64,000 nucleotides of DNA from Candidatus Equimonas faecalis (GTDB lineage: Bacteria; Bacteroidota; Bacteroidia; Bacteroidales; Bacteroidaceae): the NCBI GenBank assembly GCA_018066245.1, contig JAGHRT010000021.1:1-64000 (forward strand), read 5' to 3'. Under the pieces are notes generated by a model, which saw only the letters and a program-made list of their open reading frames with translations, was not told where the DNA came from and did not search any database. Every line of letters starts with the position of its first letter. Position 1 is the stretch's first letter. Made by a program: the position numbers and the translations under genes. Below, piece by piece: positions 9,507 to 18,075 of the stretch.

Positions 9507-10421
9507 ATGAAACCCACCCTTTTCCTCTTGGCTGCAGGTATGGGAAGCCGCTATGGTGGCTTGAAGCAGCTCGACACGCTCGGCCCCCACGGCGAGACCA
9601 TTATGGACTACAGCATCTACGACGCCATCAAGGCCGGATTCGGCAAGATAGTATGGGTCATCCGCAAAGACTTTGAGGAGCAGTTCCGCACGCAGATACT
9701 GGCCAAATACCAAGGCCACGTGCCCTGCGAACTCTGCTTCCAATCCATCGATGCCCTTCCCGAAGGCTTCACCTGCCCTCCCGAACGTACTAAGCCCTGG
9801 GGCACCAACCATGCAGTAATGATGGGCAAGGACGTCATCAAGGAGCCCTTTGCCGTGCTCAACTGCGACGACTTCTACGACCGCGACGCCTTCCAGGTGA
9901 TGGGCAAGTTCCTCAGCGAACTTCCCGAAGGCAGCACCGGCCGCTATGCCATGGTAGGCTTCCGCGTGGACAACACCCTGACCGACCACGGCGCAGTCAG
10001 CCGCGGCGTGTGTGAAAACGACGAAAAGACCCACCTCCTCACCTCCGTGGTGGAGCGCACGAAGATTGCCCGCCACGACGGCGTAGTACAGTATCTTGAC
10101 GAGAACGAAGAGTGGGTGAGCATCCCCGACACCACTCCCGTGAGCATGAACTTCTGGGGCTTCACCCCCGACTACTTCCAACACTCCGAGGAATACTTCA
10201 AGACCTTCCTCTCCGACCCCAAGAATATGGCCAATCCCAAGAGCGAGTTCTTCATCCCTCTGATGGTGGATCATCTCATCCGCGAGGGCAAGGCCACTTG
10301 CGAAGTGCTCGACACCACCTCAAAGTGGTTCGGCGTAACCTATCCCGAGGATCGTCCCGGCGTAGTGGAGAAGTTCGCCCAGCTCCACGCCCAAGGGCAG
10401 TATCCCGATAAGATGTTTTAA
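9507..10421 (+). CDS. NTP-transferase-fold sugar nucleotidyltransferase
   Basis: 304 residues with an N-terminal nucleotide-binding motif, LLAAGMGSRYGGLKQL, of the nucleotidyltransferase superfamily. The NCDDFYDRDAF motif near residue 115 resembles the metal-binding aspartate region. The C-terminus (TSKWFGVTYPEDRPGVVEKF) is typical of a Bacteroidetes clade usually annotated only as nucleotidyltransferase family protein. It probably activates a sugar phosphate, possibly for the lipid-linked sugar transferase upstream; the substrate is unknown. The ATG at 9507 follows an A-rich leader. Confidence 0.8.
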   Translation: MKPTLFLLAAGMGSRYGGLKQLDTLGPHGETIMDYSIYDAIKAGFGKIVWVIRKDFEEQFRTQILAKYQGHVPCELCFQSIDALPEGFTCPPERTKPWGTNHAVMMGKDVIKEPFAVLNCDDFYDRDAFQVMGKFLSELPEGSTGRYAMVGFRVDNTLTDHGAVSRGVCENDEKTHLLTSVVERTKIARHDGVVQYLDENEEWVSIPDTTPVSMNFWGFTPDYFQHSEEYFKTFLSDPKNMANPKSEFFIPLMVDHLIREGKATCEVLDTTSKWFGVTYPEDRPGVVEKFAQLHAQGQYPDKMF

Positions 10422-10438
10422 TTCTTGAAACAGATATA

Positions 10439-10482
10439 CACACGAGTCGCTGGGCAGACAACTGCTTGGCGACTTCGTGTTT
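10439..10482 (+). terminator. hairpin after the nucleotidyltransferase gene
   Basis: The arms around ACACGAGTCGC and GCGACTTCGTGT pair with one bulge and extend toward GGGCAG/CTGC with an ACAA loop. The T-run after the stem is weak, so the stem is clear but terminator function is uncertain. Confidence 0.45.
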
Positions 10483-10512
10483 GAAAAATCCTCCCTCCCC
10501 CCCCAAAAAAAA

Positions 10513-10971
10513 ATGAATATAGGAGACAAAATCCCTGAAGTGCTCGGCACCGACCAGCACGGCAACGAAATCAAGGCCAGCCAGTATCGCGGCCGCAAAA
10601 TCATCCTTTACAGTTATCCCAAGGCCAACACGAGTGGCTGCACAGCCGAGGCCTGTTCCCTTCAGGCCCACAAGGCCGAACTGGAGGCCAAAGGCTATGC
10701 CATCATCGGTGTGAGCAAGGACAAACAGACCGCCCAGGCCAAGTTCGCCGAACAGCACGGCTTGGAGTTCCCCCTCATCGCCGACACCGAGACCACGCTC
10801 TTGCAGGCCCTCGGCTGCTGGGGCGAGAAAGTAGCCTGCGGGCGCCGCACCATAGGCACGCTGCGTACCACATATCTCGTTAATGAAGAAGGCGTCATAG
10901 AGCACATCATGGGCCCTAAGGAAATAAAGACGAAAATCCACGCCGAACAGCTATTGGCACTCGTTGAATAA
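10513..10971 (+). CDS. bcp: thioredoxin-dependent thiol peroxidase (Bcp/PrxQ)
   Basis: Atypical two-cysteine peroxiredoxin of 152 residues that reduces H2O2 and organic hydroperoxides using thioredoxin. The active site reads PKANTSGCTAEAC, with peroxidatic Cys43 and putative resolving Cys48 five residues later, as in PrxQ. The usual PKDxTPGC is changed to PKANTSGC, but the PxxxTxxC core is intact. An upstream in-frame start at 10477 is rejected because it would place Pro/Lys residues from a C-tract and A-tract before a conventional N-terminus (MNIGDKIP). The ATG directly follows C8-A8. Confidence 0.93.
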   Translation: MNIGDKIPEVLGTDQHGNEIKASQYRGRKIILYSYPKANTSGCTAEACSLQAHKAELEAKGYAIIGVSKDKQTAQAKFAEQHGLEFPLIADTETTLLQALGCWGEKVACGRRTIGTLRTTYLVNEEGVIEHIMGPKEIKTKIHAEQLLALVE

Positions 10972-11212
10972 CTTATGAAACAAACCTGCTTGGACATCTT
11001 CCGCCAGCAGAACAAAGTGCCTGCTTGCGAGCGATAACCATCAACGGCATTCGATTATCAACCTTTTAACCTCTTTCCCCCCATTCTATTCCCCGTCCGC
11101 GTTTCCTTCCCGTCAAAGCTGTTTCCGGTATTTAACCACCTTCTTCCTTATAGGTGAAGGGCTAACAGGGTGATAGCGAAGGAGCGGGCGAGGGTAGGGG
11201 AGGGGCTTCAAT

Positions 11213-11590
11213 ATGAAAACGCTGGCTAACATTCTCTGGCTGATTCTTGGTGGCTTGGAAGCCGCCATCGGCTATTTCACAGGAGCCTTGGCCCTGTGCG
11301 TAACAATCATAGGTATTCCTTGGGGCCTACAAGTATTTAAGATAGGACTGTTGTGCCTCTGGCCCTTCGGTGCCACGGTTCAGGATACGGAAGGCCTGCA
11401 CGGTTGCATTCGCGTGCCGATGAACGTGGTGTGGTTCATCTTCGGCGGTGCGTGGGCTTGGCTGTGCCATATATTCTTCGGCCTGCTGCTGTGCCTGATA
11501 GTTGTCGGCATCCCCTGGGGCAAGCAGCACTTCAAGATGGCACGCCTCTCTCTCGCGCCATTCGGAAAGGAAGTGATGCTTGGGTTATGA
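11213..11590 (+). CDS. YccF-domain inner-membrane protein
   Basis: Small polytopic membrane protein of 125 residues made of two related YccF repeats. Each has a hydrophobic helix followed by IIGIPWG or VVGIPWG and a PFG turn (residues about 1-60 and 65-125). The molecular role of YccF proteins is unknown. Its stop codon is followed immediately by another frame, so the four-cysteine gene downstream is probably co-transcribed. Confidence 0.85.
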   Translation: MKTLANILWLILGGLEAAIGYFTGALALCVTIIGIPWGLQVFKIGLLCLWPFGATVQDTEGLHGCIRVPMNVVWFIFGGAWAWLCHIFFGLLLCLIVVGIPWGKQHFKMARLSLAPFGKEVMLGL

Positions 11591-11650
11591 ATGAAACTCA
11601 GGAGGGTGCTCTTCCCTCCGTTTGATAGAACACTCCTAAAGTATAAGCAG

Positions 11651-11857
11651 ATGTCTTTAACGCCACCACCCATATCGCTTTCCACCTCTGACGAGCGTCG
11701 CCAATGGATACGCGAGCGCTTCCCCTGCCTGGCCGATTGCGAGGCCTGTGGTTTGTGCAAGATTTACCATGGCCGCGACGTGGAGGATGTGTATGCTGAC
11801 TACATCGCAGGTACACGCAGTTTTGAAGAAATCCGCGAAGAGTTCCGGCGACTGTAG
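11651..11857 (+). CDS. small conserved-looking four-cysteine protein
   Basis: 68-residue protein from the ATG at 11651. A longer frame from 11591 is possible but adds a non-conserved-looking stretch. Cysteines at residues 26, 30, 33 and 36 form a C-x3-C-x2-C-x2-C cluster (PCLADCEACGLC), followed by a helical tail (VYADYIAGTRSFEEIREEF). The spacing could bind zinc or an iron-sulfur cluster. I recall similar short proteins in Bacteroidales but know no function. It probably shares a transcript with the YccF gene. Confidence 0.7.
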   Translation: MSLTPPPISLSTSDERRQWIRERFPCLADCEACGLCKIYHGRDVEDVYADYIAGTRSFEEIREEFRRL

Positions 11858-11871
11858 CTTTTTTGCCATCT

Positions 11872-11894
11872 ATTCCCCACTTGGGGGAATTTTA
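11872..11894 (+). terminator. weak intrinsic terminator
   Basis: ATTCCCC and GGGGAAT arms around a 5-base loop, followed by TTTTA. It lies 15 bases after the four-cysteine gene and directly before the first 22-bp repeat array. The stem is short, so efficiency is uncertain. Confidence 0.5.
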
Positions 11895-11951
11895 CTGTAT
11901 AGAGTAGGAAAAACTATTGTATAGAGTAGGAAAAACTCTCATATAGGGTAG
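11892..11951. repeat. 22-bp-period palindromic repeat array, site 1 (3 units)
   Basis: Three 16-bp quasi-palindromes (TTACTGTATAGAGTAG, CTATTGTATAGAGTAG and a diverged third) start at 11892, 11914 and 11936. They are separated by the 6-bp spacer GAAAAA. Period and architecture match arrays at 31023, 36624 and 47893. It lies upstream of porU. Confidence 0.85.
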
Positions 11952-12060
11952 GGGGGATTACTTTATGAATGAGTGAATACTCTCTGAGCCGACATTTCTA
12001 CTGCCTGGGCACAATAAACGGCGCATTTCCGCGTTATCTTTTCACAATATTATAGTCCCT

Positions 12061-15000
12061 ATGAACGCACGTTGCCTTTTCATATCGTTTCTTCTGGCTC
12101 TTGCGCCTGCTTGTTTGCGGGCGCAGTTGCCTGACACGCTTTTTCTGCATTTTCCTGCTGCCGACTATCCCGTACTGGCGGACGGTCTGCCCGAAGCAGG
12201 CTATTCTGAAACTCTACCGGCTAACCGCCAGTATGGCGGAGCTGAGGATTTCAACGTGTCAGTGGAGTACCCCGAATTTCAGCCGCTTACGGACGCTGAA
12301 GTAAAGTGTTTGGTTAAGCAGGGGGCTCAACTGCCCGATCGCATTGTGCCTGAGGTACATCTGGGTATGGTGCGCCGCCAGCCGAGGCTCGACGTGGTGT
12401 TTTGCCCCATTGTGCGGAGGAACGGTCAGTACCAGCGTCTGGTGAGTTGCAAGATTGTGGTATCGGAGAAAGCCTCCCGCCCCCGCCGCGTGGCGGCTGC
12501 GGCTCCTGCCGAACGCTATGCGGCCCACTCCGTGCTCTCCAAGGGCAAGTGGGTGAAGATTAGCGTGGCGAAGGAGGGTATGTATGCCCTCACGGCCAGC
12601 CAACTGAAGGATATGGGTTTCGGCGATATAAACCGCGTGAAACTCTACGGCTACGGCGGACGCATACAGCCCGAACTCCTCGACTTTACCTCCGACGATG
12701 CCGTCATCGACGACCTGAACGAGATGCCTCTCCACCGTTCGGCCAATGGGGTGCTGTTCTATGCCGACGGCACGGTGCGTTGGAGCTATTCTTCCAGCAC
12801 GATGCGCTATACCCACACGGACAACTATTACAGCAGCCTGAGCTATTATTTCCTCACCGAGGGCGACCAGCCGCTGTCTCTGTCGGAAACTGAGGGCGAG
12901 CAGGCGGATCAAACCATTGCCACCGTGCCGGGCCATGCTCTCTATGATGGCAATAGTTTCATGTGGTACGAGGGCGGACGCCGCCTCTTCGACAGCTATG
13001 ACTTCGCAAGCGGCAGGCAGCACACTTTCCGCCTCGACAGCCCTGGATTCGACGGGGAGAGCAAGGCCAAGGCCGTGTTGGAAATCTCAATGTCGGCCTC
13101 CAGCCCCCTGAGCAAGACCCCTTACACCGTAACCGTGAACGGCAAGGCCGACACCACGCCTCGCTCCGTGCCCTTGTACGGCGATAACGAAAGCGCCCGT
13201 GTGAGTTCATCGACCCTCCAGCCCGACAATCTCGCGGCCACCAATTCCGTGCAAATCACCACGGGCAATGACAACCACGCCCGCCTCGACTATATGCGCC
13301 TGACTTACCCCCGCCGTCTCAGCGGCAGCGACCAGCCCTTCTCTTTCGTAACGGGCGAGAAGCAGGCCGTGAACGTCAGCATAGCCAATGCCGACGCCGG
13401 TACGCAGGTGTGGGAGCTGCCCCACGGCACCACTCCCCTGCGCCGTGTGAAGGCCACGCTCAGCGGCACCACCCTGACCACCTCCGCTCTCCAGCCGGGC
13501 GTGCGTTATGCTTTGGTGAACGTCGGGCGAGGCTACGAGGCTCCCGCTCTCATCGGACAGGTGGAGAACCAAGACCTCCATGCCGACGGCCCTGCCGACA
13601 TGGTGGTGGTGATTCCCGCAAGCGGCAAGTTGCAGGCACAGGCCGAGCGCTTGGCGAGGCTCCACAAGGAGCACGACGGCCTCCGCGTGCGCGTGGTAAG
13701 CGCAGGAAAGATATACAATGAGTTTTCCAGCGGCACGCCCGATGCCAACGCCATTCGCCGCTACCTCAAGATGCTCTACGACCGCGCCGAAGCCGAGGCG
13801 GACATGCCCCGCTATCTGCTCCTGTTCGGCAACGGCCTGGCCGACAACCGTATGCTCACCTCGGCGCACAAGAGTAAGTCGCCCGATGACTATCTGCTTT
13901 GCTTCGAGATGGACAACAGCGTGGGTGCGGTGGGCGACAACTACTCATACGTGTCCGATGACCTCTTTGGCCTTCTCGACGACGGCGAGGGTGGCAACAT
14001 TACCAAGGAGAAAATAGACCTCGGCATTGGCCGTTTCTGCTGCACCGACGAAGCCGAGGCCAAGGTGCTTGTCGATAAAGTGGCGCAGTATTTGGGCAAC
14101 GCCGATGCCGGCATCTGGAAGAACGACCTGCTCCTTATGGGCGACTATGGCGACAACAACGGCCACATGCTGGACGCAGAGAGAGTGGCCGCAGAGGTAA
14201 GCGCCATTGCCCCGCACGTCAATCTTATCAAGGTCTATCCCGATGCCTACACCTGGCAGACGGCGGCCACCGGCCATACCTTCCCCCAGGCTTCCAAACG
14301 CGTGCAGGAAAAGATAGCCGAGGGCGTGGCAGTCGTCAACTACTCCGGCCATGGCGCCCCCAACCAGCTCAGCCATGCCTGGCTCACCTCCACCGATGCA
14401 CTCCGCAACGTGGCCACCACCCGCCTGCCTCTCTGGCTGCTGGCTTCCTGCGAGATATTCCCCATCGACCAGGAGGAGGAAAACATCGGGCGCATGTCCA
14501 TGCTCAAGCCCGACGGAGGTTCCATCGCATTCATCTGCGCCACGCGTGCCGTGTATGCCCAATACAACAACCCGCTCAACTGCCATGTCAGCAGGTATCT
14601 CTATGCCCTCTCGCCCGAAGGCAGGCGCTACACCTTCGGCGAAGCCCTCATGCTGGGCAAGGCCGATGTCCTCAAGGCCGATGCCACCATGAACAAGTTG
14701 AAATACGTGCTCATAGGCGACCCTGCCCTGTCGCTCTCCACGCCCAATGGGCGCGTCGTAATCGACAGTATCGGCGGCCGGTCCGTGGGAGGCAGCGTCC
14801 AGCTGAAAGCGGGCAGCGTCGTCCGATTGAGCGGCCACATCGAAGGCGAGCCCGACTACGGCGGCCTGCTGTCGCTCCGCATCTACGACCACGAGCAGAC
14901 CATCACCTGCAAGGACAACGCCAAGGATTCCAAAGATTCCCAAAACGGAGCCTACAAGTATCAGGCTCTGGGCAACTGCGTGTTCTCGGCCACATCGCCC

Positions 15001-15819
15001 GTGGAAAAGGGCCGTTTCTCCACCACCGTGAGCATCCCCCTGGACATCAGTTACACCGACCAGCCGGCCCGTATCTCGCTCTACGCCGTCGATAGCCTCT
15101 ACCGCCGCGAAGCCACCGGCCTCTTCACCCGCGTGTCGCTCAATGGCACCGACACCCTCGCATCCTCCGACAGCCTTCCGCCCTCGGCCTTCCTCTATGT
15201 GGGCGAACCCGACTTCCCCAACGGCGGCTCCGTGCCTGCCGATTTCGTGCTTGAAGCCCACATCAGCGACAACTACGGCATCAATGCCGCAGGCAACGGC
15301 TTGGGCCACGAGATGAGCCTGACCATCGATGGCGATGTCGAGCGGGCCATCAACCTTGGCGACTACTTCACCTACGACTTCGGCACACACCTCTCCGGCC
15401 ATGTGGCCTATCCCCTCTCCGGTCTGTCGGCAGGCCTGCACAGCCTTGCCTTGCGCGTGTGGGACATCAGCAACAACACCACCCTTGCCCGGCTGGATGT
15501 GGTCGTGTCCGACAATCCCGCGTCCGGCAGCTTTGCCGTGTCCTCATCGTGCAATCCCGTCGTCGCTTCCACTCAACTCGTCGTTACGCTCCCGCAAGGC
15601 CATGGCGGAGAGCCGGTCGTCCTGCGTATCTACAACACGCAGGGGCAGACGGTGTGGGAGCGCGAATGTCCCGTTTCCGAAGACCAGCACTTTGCCAGCG
15701 CGGCATGGGATGCCCGCACCACGGCCGGCACGCCCCTGCCCATGGGCATCTATCTGCTCCGAGCCGAGCAGGGCAACCAACACACGAAAACAAAAAAACT
15801 ACTTGTACAAAAGCAATAA
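12061..15819 (+). CDS. porU: type IX secretion system sortase PorU
   Basis: C25 (gingipain-family) cysteine peptidase acting as the T9SS sortase on the cell surface. It removes the C-terminal signal of cargo and attaches cargo to A-LPS. Length is 1252 residues, with a signal peptide ending ACLRAQ. The catalytic His764 lies in NYSGHGAPNQ and the catalytic Cys797 in WLLASCEIFP, with the gingipain-type spacing. The C-terminus (about 1150-1252) resembles a T9SS C-terminal domain, ending PMGIYLLRAEQG and a basic tail, which PorU is known to retain. porV follows after 22 bases, the conserved order in Bacteroidetes. Confidence 0.95.
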   Translation: MNARCLFISFLLALAPACLRAQLPDTLFLHFPAADYPVLADGLPEAGYSETLPANRQYGGAEDFNVSVEYPEFQPLTDAEVKCLVKQGAQLPDRIVPEVHLGMVRRQPRLDVVFCPIVRRNGQYQRLVSCKIVVSEKASRPRRVAAAAPAERYAAHSVLSKGKWVKISVAKEGMYALTASQLKDMGFGDINRVKLYGYGGRIQPELLDFTSDDAVIDDLNEMPLHRSANGVLFYADGTVRWSYSSSTMRYTHTDNYYSSLSYYFLTEGDQPLSLSETEGEQADQTIATVPGHALYDGNSFMWYEGGRRLFDSYDFASGRQHTFRLDSPGFDGESKAKAVLEISMSASSPLSKTPYTVTVNGKADTTPRSVPLYGDNESARVSSSTLQPDNLAATNSVQITTGNDNHARLDYMRLTYPRRLSGSDQPFSFVTGEKQAVNVSIANADAGTQVWELPHGTTPLRRVKATLSGTTLTTSALQPGVRYALVNVGRGYEAPALIGQVENQDLHADGPADMVVVIPASGKLQAQAERLARLHKEHDGLRVRVVSAGKIYNEFSSGTPDANAIRRYLKMLYDRAEAEADMPRYLLLFGNGLADNRMLTSAHKSKSPDDYLLCFEMDNSVGAVGDNYSYVSDDLFGLLDDGEGGNITKEKIDLGIGRFCCTDEAEAKVLVDKVAQYLGNADAGIWKNDLLLMGDYGDNNGHMLDAERVAAEVSAIAPHVNLIKVYPDAYTWQTAATGHTFPQASKRVQEKIAEGVAVVNYSGHGAPNQLSHAWLTSTDALRNVATTRLPLWLLASCEIFPIDQEEENIGRMSMLKPDGGSIAFICATRAVYAQYNNPLNCHVSRYLYALSPEGRRYTFGEALMLGKADVLKADATMNKLKYVLIGDPALSLSTPNGRVVIDSIGGRSVGGSVQLKAGSVVRLSGHIEGEPDYGGLLSLRIYDHEQTITCKDNAKDSKDSQNGAYKYQALGNCVFSATSPVEKGRFSTTVSIPLDISYTDQPARISLYAVDSLYRREATGLFTRVSLNGTDTLASSDSLPPSAFLYVGEPDFPNGGSVPADFVLEAHISDNYGINAAGNGLGHEMSLTIDGDVERAINLGDYFTYDFGTHLSGHVAYPLSGLSAGLHSLALRVWDISNNTTLARLDVVVSDNPASGSFAVSSSCNPVVASTQLVVTLPQGHGGEPVVLRIYNTQGQTVWERECPVSEDQHFASAAWDARTTAGTPLPMGIYLLRAEQGNQHTKTKKLLVQKQ

Positions 15820-15841
15820 AACGCGCTTCGCCGCGTTATCC

Positions 15842-17017
15842 ATGCGTATGCGTAAACTCACTATTACCCTCACCCTGACGGCCCTCGGGCTGCTGCCGGC
15901 ATTCTCCCAGAGCCAGACGCAGCAAGACCTGTACAACCCCATCACCACGGCCGTAACCTCGCGCACCATTGCCCCCGACGGCGTGGGCGCCAGTATGGGC
16001 GACATAGGCGCCGCCACCGCGCCCGACGTCTATTCGCAGTATTGGAACCCTGCCAAATATCCCTTCACCATTTCGCGTGCCGGCTTGGGCATCAACTACA
16101 CGCCATGGTTGAAAAGCATAGTCGATGGCATCGCCCTGCTCAACGCCACGGGCTACATCCGCCTCGGCGACTATCAGGCCGTGTCAGCCTCGTTGGACTA
16201 TTTCCGCATAGGCGAAGTAACGACTGCCGATGAATCCATGACCGTGAAGCCCTATGAAATGTCCTTCGACGTGGCCTACTCGCGTATGCTGTCCGAGAGC
16301 TTCTCAGCCGCCGTCGGCATGCGCTATATGTACTCCGACATGAGCGGCCATGCCTTCGACGACATGAAGCCCGGTCATGCCTTCTCCGCCGACCTCGCCC
16401 TCTACTGGAACCGCTATTTCATGATGGGCGAGCGCGAATGTCAGTTTGCCCTCGGCCTCAACATCAGCGACGTGGGTTCCAAAATAAACTTTGGCGACGA
16501 CTATTCCTATTTCATACCCACGCGTATGCGCTTGGGCTTCAACTGGACGCTGCCCATCAACGAGTTCAACCGCCTCTCCTTCAATCTCGAAGCCTCCAAG
16601 CTCCTCGTTCCCTCCAAACCCTTACAGAAAGAGGGCGAGAGCGATGTGGATTACAACGACCGCCTGCAGCGCGACTACTACAACTGCGGTTCCATCAAGG
16701 GTATTTTCAAGTCGTTCGGCGACAGCGAGCGCGGCTTCAAGGGCGAGATGAGCGAAATCCTCATAGGCGGCGGCTTTGAGTATTGCTACAACGACAAATT
16801 CTTCGTGCGTGGCGGCTACCACCACGAGAGCGATTGGGAAGGCGGACGCAAGTACGCCACCTTCGGCGCAGGCTTCCGCATGAACGTTATGAGCATCGAT
16901 GCCGCCTACACCTGGGCCATGGCATCCACCAACCCCTTGGACAAAACCCTGCGCGTAAGCCTCGCCTTCGACTTCGACGGCATACGCGATTTAATAGGCA
17001 GAAGGAAAGGAAGGTAA
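15842..17017 (+). CDS. porV: type IX secretion system outer-membrane protein PorV (LptO)
   Basis: FadL-like outer-membrane beta barrel of 391 residues that shuttles T9SS cargo from the SprA translocon to PorU. The signal peptide runs to about residue 24 (LLPAFSQS). Family signatures are seen in TAVTSRTIAPDGVGASMGDIG and QYWNPAKYPF, followed by alternating hydrophobic/aromatic barrel strands and a terminal strand LRVSLAFDFD. The frame is open upstream to 15329 inside porU, but the ATG at 15842 (or 15848) is the only start that gives a signal peptide and leaves porU intact. Confidence 0.93.
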   Translation: MRMRKLTITLTLTALGLLPAFSQSQTQQDLYNPITTAVTSRTIAPDGVGASMGDIGAATAPDVYSQYWNPAKYPFTISRAGLGINYTPWLKSIVDGIALLNATGYIRLGDYQAVSASLDYFRIGEVTTADESMTVKPYEMSFDVAYSRMLSESFSAAVGMRYMYSDMSGHAFDDMKPGHAFSADLALYWNRYFMMGERECQFALGLNISDVGSKINFGDDYSYFIPTRMRLGFNWTLPINEFNRLSFNLEASKLLVPSKPLQKEGESDVDYNDRLQRDYYNCGSIKGIFKSFGDSERGFKGEMSEILIGGGFEYCYNDKFFVRGGYHHESDWEGGRKYATFGAGFRMNVMSIDAAYTWAMASTNPLDKTLRVSLAFDFDGIRDLIGRRKGR

Positions 17018-17052
17018 AAGCCCTTTAACAGAGAATACCTAAATATACAACT

Positions 17053-17301
17053 ATGGGACCGAAAACATTCATTGAGAAACTGTTGGTTGTACTGGCCTAT
17101 CTTGGACTGATAGGCGGTATTGGAACCGGACTGCTGATGGCGAATGGTATCTGGGAGTCACAAACTGAAATGTGTTTTCCACAGGCAGTATTCACCGCCG
17201 TGTCTGCGATAATTACGTCAGTAGCATTTTGGGCCATTTTGATAACGATAGTGAATATCTCTTACAGAACGAGAAAGATAGAAGAACTGCTATCAAAGTA
17301 A
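17053..17301 (+). CDS. small two-TM membrane protein, unknown
   Basis: 82-residue hydrophobic protein with two predicted transmembrane helices: LLVVLAYLGLIGGIGTGLLM at about 10-29, and an Ala/Ile/Val-rich helix at about 47-68. A short basic C-terminus follows (SYRTRKIEELLSK). No family is recognised. It lies 35 bases after porV and 76 bases before ispF, so it may be read through from porV; a T9SS link would be speculation. Confidence 0.65.
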   Translation: MGPKTFIEKLLVVLAYLGLIGGIGTGLLMANGIWESQTEMCFPQAVFTAVSAIITSVAFWAILITIVNISYRTRKIEELLSK

Positions 17302-17377
17302 AAGTCCCTCTCCGTCGCGGTCACTTCTTGACGCGCCCCCTTGAGGAGAGTATTTCTAACAAAGTGAGACTTTCATT

Positions 17378-17854
17378 ATGCGCATCGGTTTCGGTTACGA
17401 CGTACATCGTCTCGTAGAGGGCCGCGAACTTTGGTTGGGCGGCATACGTATTCCCCACACCCACGGGCTCCTTGGCCACAGCGATGCCGACGTGCTCATC
17501 CATGCCCTCTGCGACGCCCTCCTCGGGGCCGCCAACCTGCGCGACATAGGCTACCAATTTCCCGACACGGCTGAGGAATATCGCGGTATAGATTCCAAGA
17601 TACTTCTTCGCCGCACCACCGACCTGCTGCACGCCCACGGCTACCGCGTCGGCAACGTGGATGCCACCGTGTGTGCCGAGCATCCCAAGCTGGGCCCTCA
17701 CATCGAATCCATGAAGCAGGCCCTCGCCCCCCTTATGGACGTGGGCGTGGATGCCGTCAGCCTGAAAGCCACCACCACCGAGCATCTGGGCTTCACCGGA
17801 CGCGAAGAAGGCATAAGTGCCTACGCCGTGGCTCTCATTGAAAAGACACAGTAA
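17378..17854 (+). CDS. ispF: 2-C-methyl-D-erythritol 2,4-cyclodiphosphate synthase
   Basis: MEP-pathway enzyme forming the cyclodiphosphate on the route to isoprenoid precursors (158 residues, the usual length). Zinc-binding Asp8 and His10 are in GYDVHRL and His42 is in LLGHSDADVLIHALCDALLG. Further family signatures include IGYQFPDT and the C-terminal TTTEHLGFTGREEGISAYAV. The soluble enzyme works as a trimer. It is followed by a C-rich dispersed repeat, not a gene. Confidence 0.96.
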   Translation: MRIGFGYDVHRLVEGRELWLGGIRIPHTHGLLGHSDADVLIHALCDALLGAANLRDIGYQFPDTAEEYRGIDSKILLRRTTDLLHAHGYRVGNVDATVCAEHPKLGPHIESMKQALAPLMDVGVDAVSLKATTTEHLGFTGREEGISAYAVALIEKTQ

Positions 17855-17856
17855 AC

Positions 17857-17970
17857 CTCCAACTCCCCCTTAATCCCCCCCCCCCCAACTTCCCCGGGGG
17901 AGAGCTTGCGGACAAACCGGATGACCTCCCCATAAAGGGGGAGGTGCCCGAAGGGCGGAGGGGGTGGGTA
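17857..17970. repeat. C/G-rich dispersed intergenic repeat with C12 tract
   Basis: The stretch after ispF contains 12 consecutive C (17875-17886), a CCCCGGGG turn, and a hairpin with arms CCTCCCC and GGGGGAGG around ATAAA. It ends in GTGCCCGAAGGGCGGAGGGGG. Elements with the GCCCGAAGGGCGG core are common intergenic repeats in Bacteroidetes, from memory. No ORF crosses it convincingly. Confidence 0.65.
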
Positions 17971-18075
17971 CTCTTGCTATACTTCACCGGTTCCCAGTAC
18001 TTCTTGAAATAATTGGCCTCGCTGGTTCCGAAGGGCCTCGCATACTCTGTGCCGCCCGTGCCCCCATTTGCTATT

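Noticed and set aside
13945-15441. A 498-codon minus-strand frame inside porU
   Set aside because: Antisense shadow of a gene with complete catalytic motifs; product has no recognisable domain.
15329-15841. N-terminal extension of porV into porU
   Set aside because: It reads another frame of porU and would remove the porV signal peptide.
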